DNA of 29,630 bases from Paulinella micropora (lineage: Eukaryota; Cercozoa; Imbricatea; Euglyphida): NCBI GenBank assembly GCA_009731375.1, contig BJOX01000101.1:465505-495134 (forward strand), in the 5' to 3' direction. The first letter of the stretch is position 1. Each line of letters opens with the position of its first letter. Under the pieces are notes generated by a model, which saw only the letters and a list, made by a program, of their open reading frames with translations, was not told the origin of the DNA and ran no database searches. Positions 24,697 to 29,630 of the stretch are shown here, in pieces. The translations under genes were made by a program, and so were the position numbers.

Positions 24697-26505
24697 CGTT
24701 TTGGCCGGAACCCACCCTGCTCTGGGCGCAGCCTGCCCGGCTGATCGATGAAAGCCGTAAGCCTCGCCGCCATAAGAGACAGATACATCTTACCCAGACA
24801 GCTCAGGATCGCGATGTCTCTCCAATTTTCCGGATCGGTTGGGTCGCCTCCTTTTGGGATGTTGACGATAATCGCTTTGCCCCAATCACTGGGAGTGTAT
24901 TCACACGATTTCAACCAGTTGAAGAAGCGTACGAGAAAGCTCACAATCCGCGTGCCTCCGTACTTGAGCATCTCGTTCTTGATCTTATCCGGTGAGCACG
25001 CTTTGTGATTCTGGAGATTTTGCTGGCAGAGCTTCACTTCCTTCTCGGTGTAATCATAGTCCAGCGGGCCCGTCTCAGTCCGGATCTCCTCGGCTTGCGC
25101 CATGGCTTCGCATTGGTCGCGTAGGTTGTCGTTATACTGGAAGGTTTCGCGGGCCTTCCGCTCGGGCTCAATCCGCGCTGCTTCCTCATCGGAACCAACT
25201 TCCTCTACACATACATCCTCCAAAAACTGGTTTTCTTTGGGGACCACCATACGTTGGCGGTATTCTTCCCATTCTTGTAGTTTTTCCCGGAGTGTGCATG
25301 CCAGAGTGCCATCGGGCCTCCGAACAGGCGCAGAAGCTTTGGACCGCCGGACCCCGCCCAAACGCTTTGACATCTTCCAGTACGTGGCCATGGTAGCGCT
25401 CCTGAAGTTGGCAGCGGTTTCATTCTGGACCCGCTTCCACGCTTGCTCCTTCTTCTCCTTGCATAACCTTCTGACCGCCTTCCTCACCTCTTTATATCTT
25501 TGCCAGGCCTCTTGGTTGGCCTCATTCCTTCGCCAGAGGCCGTATGCCTCTCTCCGTCGCGCAATCACTTCCCTAAGACCCTCATCAAACCATGCATTAG
25601 TAAACCCTGGCCTAATCACCCGAACTCCCAAGACCTTCGCGGCTGCGCCCGTGAAAGCTCGGACCACTAAGCTAGCGACCCTATCTACCTCCTGCTGAAG
25701 CTCATCCGGGTCCTCCACTGCTAATAGATCTGGGAGGCCACCTGACAACAGCCCCGATATACCAGCTGCAAAGGTCTCGTCGTAATTCAACCTAAGCTTA
25801 GATAACTCACTCTCCTTACCCTCAACTACCCTGCCTATCAAGCGCTCTGCCTTGAACGCTTTGTACCTTTTTACCTGCTTTTTGGGGGGTGGCTGTCCCC
25901 CCCAAACCATTTCCGCCCACACAGCTTTGTGGTCGGTGTCAAGTTCTACCTCGTCGATGCCGAAGCTCGCCTCCTCCGCCAGCTTGAGAGACGCAGATGT
26001 AATCCAGCAGATGCCTTCGTCCACCTACATGTTCCTGCCTAGACCACCAATATGTGTCCCCCCGTGGTTGCGAAAACCCACTGAGATTGCGCAACCCCGT
26101 GGCAACAAGCATCGCAGCCAGCAACTCACCATTCTCACTCCTAACCCCTCTACCCTTCTCATCTATCTCGCCAAAGGGGCCCACCACTTCCTCCTCCCTC
26201 GCTTTTCTGGTGGGCCCCAGCTTAGCATTAGCATCACCAACCGTTACCACATGACCTTTGGTGGCGAAGTAGGAGACGGCCGCCTGCCACGCCTCATAGG
26301 CTGCAATAGATTCCTCTCGTTGATTTTCTTGGGGGAAGTAGCCGTTGCCGACGAACACATCCGACGCCGTCGCGCTCCCAGACGACAGCCTCACCCACAA
26401 TTGCTGTGGGTGTGGAACAGGCGCCTGTACAATGGTAGCGCACGGTGCCAGATAGTTGGCCACCAACGTCAAGACTCCCCCCAGAGACGCGAGCCCGCTC
26501 CAGTT

Positions 26506-26557
26506 GCCGCCGCTTTGCCAAGAACTGCGAAGCCGCCGCTTTGCCAAGAACTGCGAA
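26506..26557. repeat. 26-bp tandem duplication in the endonuclease region
   Basis: The unit beginning GCCGCCGCTTTGCCAAGAAC occurs at 26506-26531 and 26532-26557. Since 26 is not a multiple of 3 it shifts the ORF2 frame between the parts before and after it. Confidence 0.9.
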
Positions 26558-26724
26558 GCCGTCGACTTGGAGCTTCGTCACCTGCGCCGATAGGTTGTGC
26601 TCCTGGACTCCGACGATCACCCAGCCTCGCTCCTTGTGGTGCTCCGGCCAATCCCCTAAGCCTGGGCTATCTACACCCACTTTGCCTTGCCAATTATGTG
26701 AGGCCACCCTCAGTGGGAAGCCTT

Positions 26725-27588
26725 TCACAAATTGGGAAGAACGAAGCTGGTGCGATGCCTGCGCTTCGGTTGAGCCCGCTTGGATCCCTCCGCCACCCTC
26801 CACGGCCCATCCTGCACCTTCCGCCCCAGCTCCTCGAGCTCCCGCATCCCGCCCCACTCCGCCGAGGAAGATTCACCGCCTAAGGCTTCGCCCTGGGGCT
26901 CGTCGACTTCCACGTCAAGCACCCAGTAGCCAAACCCTTGCTTGCGAAGCTCCCTCTGCAACTCCTCATACTGGGCATCCCCCCGTGCAGCCCGCTGCTT
27001 CTCTCTTTCCCGGAAAGTCCTACCCGTCGCAACGTGAACTTTTCCCGTGAAGAACTTACGCTCCCGCAGCAGCCGCACCATCTTCTCCGCCTCCTCACAA
27101 GACGCACATTTAATCCGCAAATGCCGCCCGCTACCTCTGCCCGCGAATTCCACCTCGACTTCCCCGAGACCGAGAATTCGGAGCTCTCGCGCCATGACCA
27201 CTGTCTGAGAGACATGCGATAGCCCCCATACTATGCAACATCTCTTATCCAGCTCATTTCGTACCTTCCTCCGCCACCTCCTCGGTGGCGGTACCGCTTG
27301 CCACACGCCGTGACCAGACCTTTCCGGACGTGGCTTCTCTTCCGAGGTTGGAGAGGGTGATCGAGATGCAGCAGGATTGCTGGCTCTACGTGATTCAGGT
27401 TGCCCGTCAGGTACGCGAGCACTCGACCACCCCACCCCGGCCGAGTAGCCATCGCCACCCGCAGGCGCACTCCCACGGGGAACGTCTATACCTGACGGAT
27501 TACTGCCTTGACCCATAGGGACAGCACTAGCGGCCGCGCTCTTCGCATTAGAACCTGACATAAGTGGTATGAGACCCCAGTGCCGCAT
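26725..27588 (-). CDS. LINE ORF1 protein, 287 aa, intact frame
   Basis: ATG at 27588, stop at 26727-26725, no internal breaks. The N-terminal third is Ser/Pro/Gly-rich and likely disordered. The middle, from CCIVWGLSHVS through VEVEFAG to FTGKVHVATGRT, looks like an RRM-type fold. A charged helical stretch follows (TFREREKQRAARGD, then ELQRELRKQGF), the arrangement of L1-like ORF1 RNA-binding proteins. Known role of such proteins: binding element RNA and acting as a nucleic-acid chaperone in the retrotransposition particle. No CCHC knuckle seen. The last 130 nt overlap the start of the ORF2 open region in another frame. Confidence 0.7.
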   Translation of the reverse strand: MRHWGLIPLMSGSNAKSAAASAVPMGQGSNPSGIDVPRGSAPAGGDGYSAGVGWSSARVPDGQPESRRASNPAASRSPSPTSEEKPRPERSGHGVWQAVPPPRRWRRKVRNELDKRCCIVWGLSHVSQTVVMARELRILGLGEVEVEFAGRGSGRHLRIKCASCEEAEKMVRLLRERKFFTGKVHVATGRTFREREKQRAARGDAQYEELQRELRKQGFGYWVLDVEVDEPQGEALGGESSSAEWGGMRELEELGRKVQDGPWRVAEGSKRAQPKRRHRTSFVLPNL

Positions 27589-27599
27589 TGATCAAGTTG

Positions 27600-27757
27600 T
27601 GAACTCGATAAATGAAGACCCAGGTGGTGTTATTTAAAGCTCAACCCTTAAAAAGTATACGTGTACGTATGTATAGAAATACACACAAACACTCACCTGC
27701 ACACATACACACCAAACAACAACAACCACAAAAACAAAAACAAAACAACAACAACAA

Positions 27758-27802
<45 letters not shown>

Positions 27803-28340
27803 CCCCCCCCCCCCCCCNNNNNNNNNNNNNNNNNNNNNNNNNNNNNNNNNGAGGTAGGTGTCGTGGCAAACCACCCTGCGTCCGATAAACGCTGCAAGTG
27901 AGTCATCTACCGAGAGCACAGAGTGACAGGCCCGTGCACGTGTACCCACCACCCCATAACCCTCCGCCAGAGCAACCCCATGGCATCCGCAGGATGAGCA
28001 CGAAGAGTGCTGAGAGAGAGGGTGAGCCAGGAGCCCCGCTCCGGTTCGTCGTTACTTTGGCCATTGAGTCGTTTCAAGGCTTGTGGTAAGGTGTAGGGCC
28101 TCTCGCCTTCGTACAAACTCCGGCCGACAGTAGTTTGGTTGACCATCCTTCTCGGTGACCCTCTGAACACAGCTCCCTCCCCCAGTGCCTCCCACCCCCC
28201 GTGCCCACCCTTTGTGATTCCAGAGGCCACCCCGAGCCAAGAGCCATGAGTATGATGAGCAACTCACATGAGTTACTCTCAGTAATAGGGTCCCGTCTCG
28301 GAAATCAATGGAACGCTTATCGTGCGCCCCTCATAGGCTC
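27600..28340 (-). repeat. LINE 5' unit, proximal copy
   Basis: Lies just upstream of ORF1 in LINE sense. It shares with 28780-29470 the segment TCGATAAATGAAGACCC, then TTTAAAGCTCAACCCTTAAA, and about 480 bp from GTCGTGGCAA (27860) to CCCCTCATA (28336). It includes an A run 27760-27800, a C run 27801-27817 and Ns 27818-27850. Probably a 5' UTR monomer with promoter function, by analogy with monomer-bearing LINEs. Confidence 0.65.
27760..27850. other. Poly-A, poly-C and 33-bp N gap
   Basis: A run of 41, C run of 17, then Ns. The same position in the distal unit holds only CAA repeats, so this stretch is either a copy-specific expansion or an artefact. Confidence 0.9.
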
Positions 28341-28779
<439 letters not shown>

Positions 28780-29537
28780 GCGAGCTCGATAAATGAAGAC
28801 CCGAGTGGGGTTTTAAAGCTCAACCCTTAAAAAGCATAAACATGTATGCCCCCAGGAACCCAACAACAATAGCATAGCCCAGGAATCCAACAACAAAAAC
28901 AACAACAACAATAACATAGCCCCCGTAACCAGCCCCCAGGAACCCGCCTCAGTTACCCGCCTTCGTAACCAGGCATGAGACGTGATGTACTATGCATCAT
29001 TGAGGTGTCGTGGCAAGCCACCCTGCGTCCGATAGAAGCTACAAGTGAGTCATCTACCGAGAACACTAAGTGACAGGCCCGGGCACATGCACCCAATACG
29101 TCCCGACCCTCCGCCAGAGTCCCCATGGCATCCGCAGAGTGAGCACGAGGGGTTATTGGAGAGAGAGTGAGTCAGGAGCCCCGCGTCCAGGCAGTCGCTG
29201 CTGGCCAGTTGAGTTATTTCAAGGCTTGTGGTAATGTGTGGGGCCTCTCGCCTTCCTACCCACTCATACCGACAGTAGTTTAGTTAACCAACCTGTCCTG
29301 TGACCCACTGAGCACAACCCCCTCCCTCAGATAACCCCCACCCCCGCACCCACCCCGAGTGATTCCAGAGGCCACTCCGAGCCAAGAGCCGTGAGCGTGG
29401 TGAGAAAGCTTCTCTCAGTATTAGGTCCCGTCTCATGAATCAGTGGAGCACTGATTATGTACCCCTCATAACAAGCTGCCAACGGCCCCGACCCCCGCGT
29501 GGCGGTGGCACCCAACCATGTATTGGTGCCCCCCAAA
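28780..29537 (-). repeat. LINE 5' unit, distal copy
   Basis: The second copy of the 5' unit, roughly 80% like the proximal one by eye and offset 1148-1181 bp. On the - strand it begins GGGGGGCACCAATAC right after an (ATT)n run. It may be a tandem monomer or the remnant of another LINE insertion. Confidence 0.65.
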
Positions 29538-29630
29538 TAATAATAATAATAATAATAATAGTGCTTCTCTGTCAATGGCTGATGCATTTCTGCACATGCG
29601 CCTCCATCGTCTCACCCGTGAGGGGAGTAC
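29538..29630 (-). mobile_element. SINE family A, 3' end with (ATT)n tail, runs off the window
   Basis: From 29561 the sequence matches the 3' 70 bp of SINE A (GTGCTTCTCTGTCAATGGCT onward). Its (ATT)n tail (29560-29538) is followed directly by the LINE 5' end. Confidence 0.85.

Larger units (their letters stand above)
22651..26857 (-). pseudogene. LINE ORF2 (endonuclease and reverse transcriptase), frameshifted
   Basis: Domains in order. AP endonuclease: RVASHNWQG (26705 region), VQEHNLS, GDANAKLG (26230), LLDYICVS (26000), DTDHKAV (25935). Reverse transcriptase: IPKGGDPTDPENWRDIAI (24840), PEQGGFRPKRGT (24700), FVDLRKAF (motif A, Asp), GVQQGSPLSPSLFN (24400), LYADDVAV (catalytic YADD, 24275), HYKYLGVLL (24070). 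Later LLYASAFWDL and a Cys/His cluster CSPDCSSC...H...C (23300-23230). A C-terminal Glu-rich segment ends in RRRRGRP. Frame changes occur at about 26530 (26-bp tandem duplication), about 25995, about 24665 (32-bp tandem duplication), about 23975, about 23860 and about 23100. Catalytic residues are present but never in one frame. Confidence 0.88.

Noticed and set aside
23374-27222. + strand frames opposite the LINE (up to 343 codons)
   Set aside because: Shadows of the GC-rich LINE coding strand.

Overview
This is nuclear DNA of a eukaryote. Split reading frames join through GT...AG introns in consistent phase. Non-LTR retrotransposons with (ATT)n 3' tails and tRNA-derived SINE-like elements are present, and much of the window is simple repeat. 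The species cannot be fixed from the sequence. A DUF427 gene (known to me from bacteria, fungi and algae, not typical of animals) beside an ALG2-like gene would suit an intron-rich alga or other protist, but that is inference. Seven N gaps and several homopolymer joins show a draft assembly.

Region 1 (1-1842, + strand) holds the 3' end of an ALG2-like mannosyltransferase gene in four small exons, with AG, TACA, CA and TA microsatellites filling the introns. Part of one exon is duplicated inside the TACA array. Region 2 (1843-3812) is a convergent intergenic stretch with a 277-bp MITE-like element flanked by TA. Region 3 (3813-9969, - strand) is a complete, previously camouflaged gene: 11 exons of 36-104 nt join without a phase break into a 198-residue DUF427-family protein. 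Ten microsatellite-filled introns make up about 90% of its span. Region 4 (10.0-13.7 kb) has a short hypothetical ORF divergent from it, then a purine-repeat block with three copies of one non-simple box and two of another, and two copies of a dispersed repeat.

Region 5 (13.85-16.9 kb) is a nest of mobile elements: tRNA-derived SINEs (A and B families), a large gap and the 3' part of a second type of LINE, joined through (AAT/ATT)n. Region 6 (16.9-20.4 kb) has three local repeat systems (a 440-bp unit with conserved hairpins, a 170-185-bp satellite, and a duplicated 176/189-bp sequence) set among GATA arrays. Region 7 (20.4-21.2 kb) is a GC-rich exon coding an Arg/Ser/Lys-rich protein of nuclear SR-like type. 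Region 8 (21.7-29.6 kb) is again mobile: SINE pieces and one nearly full-length but frameshifted LINE on the - strand (two 5' units, ORF1, ORF2 with endonuclease and reverse transcriptase). The LINE 3' end matches the 3' ends of both SINE families.

Two things stand out. One is the DUF427 gene, assembled here exon by exon and invisible to ORF-length searches. The other is a LINE/SINE community that shares a 3' tail module and inserts repeatedly at its own (ATT)n tails.
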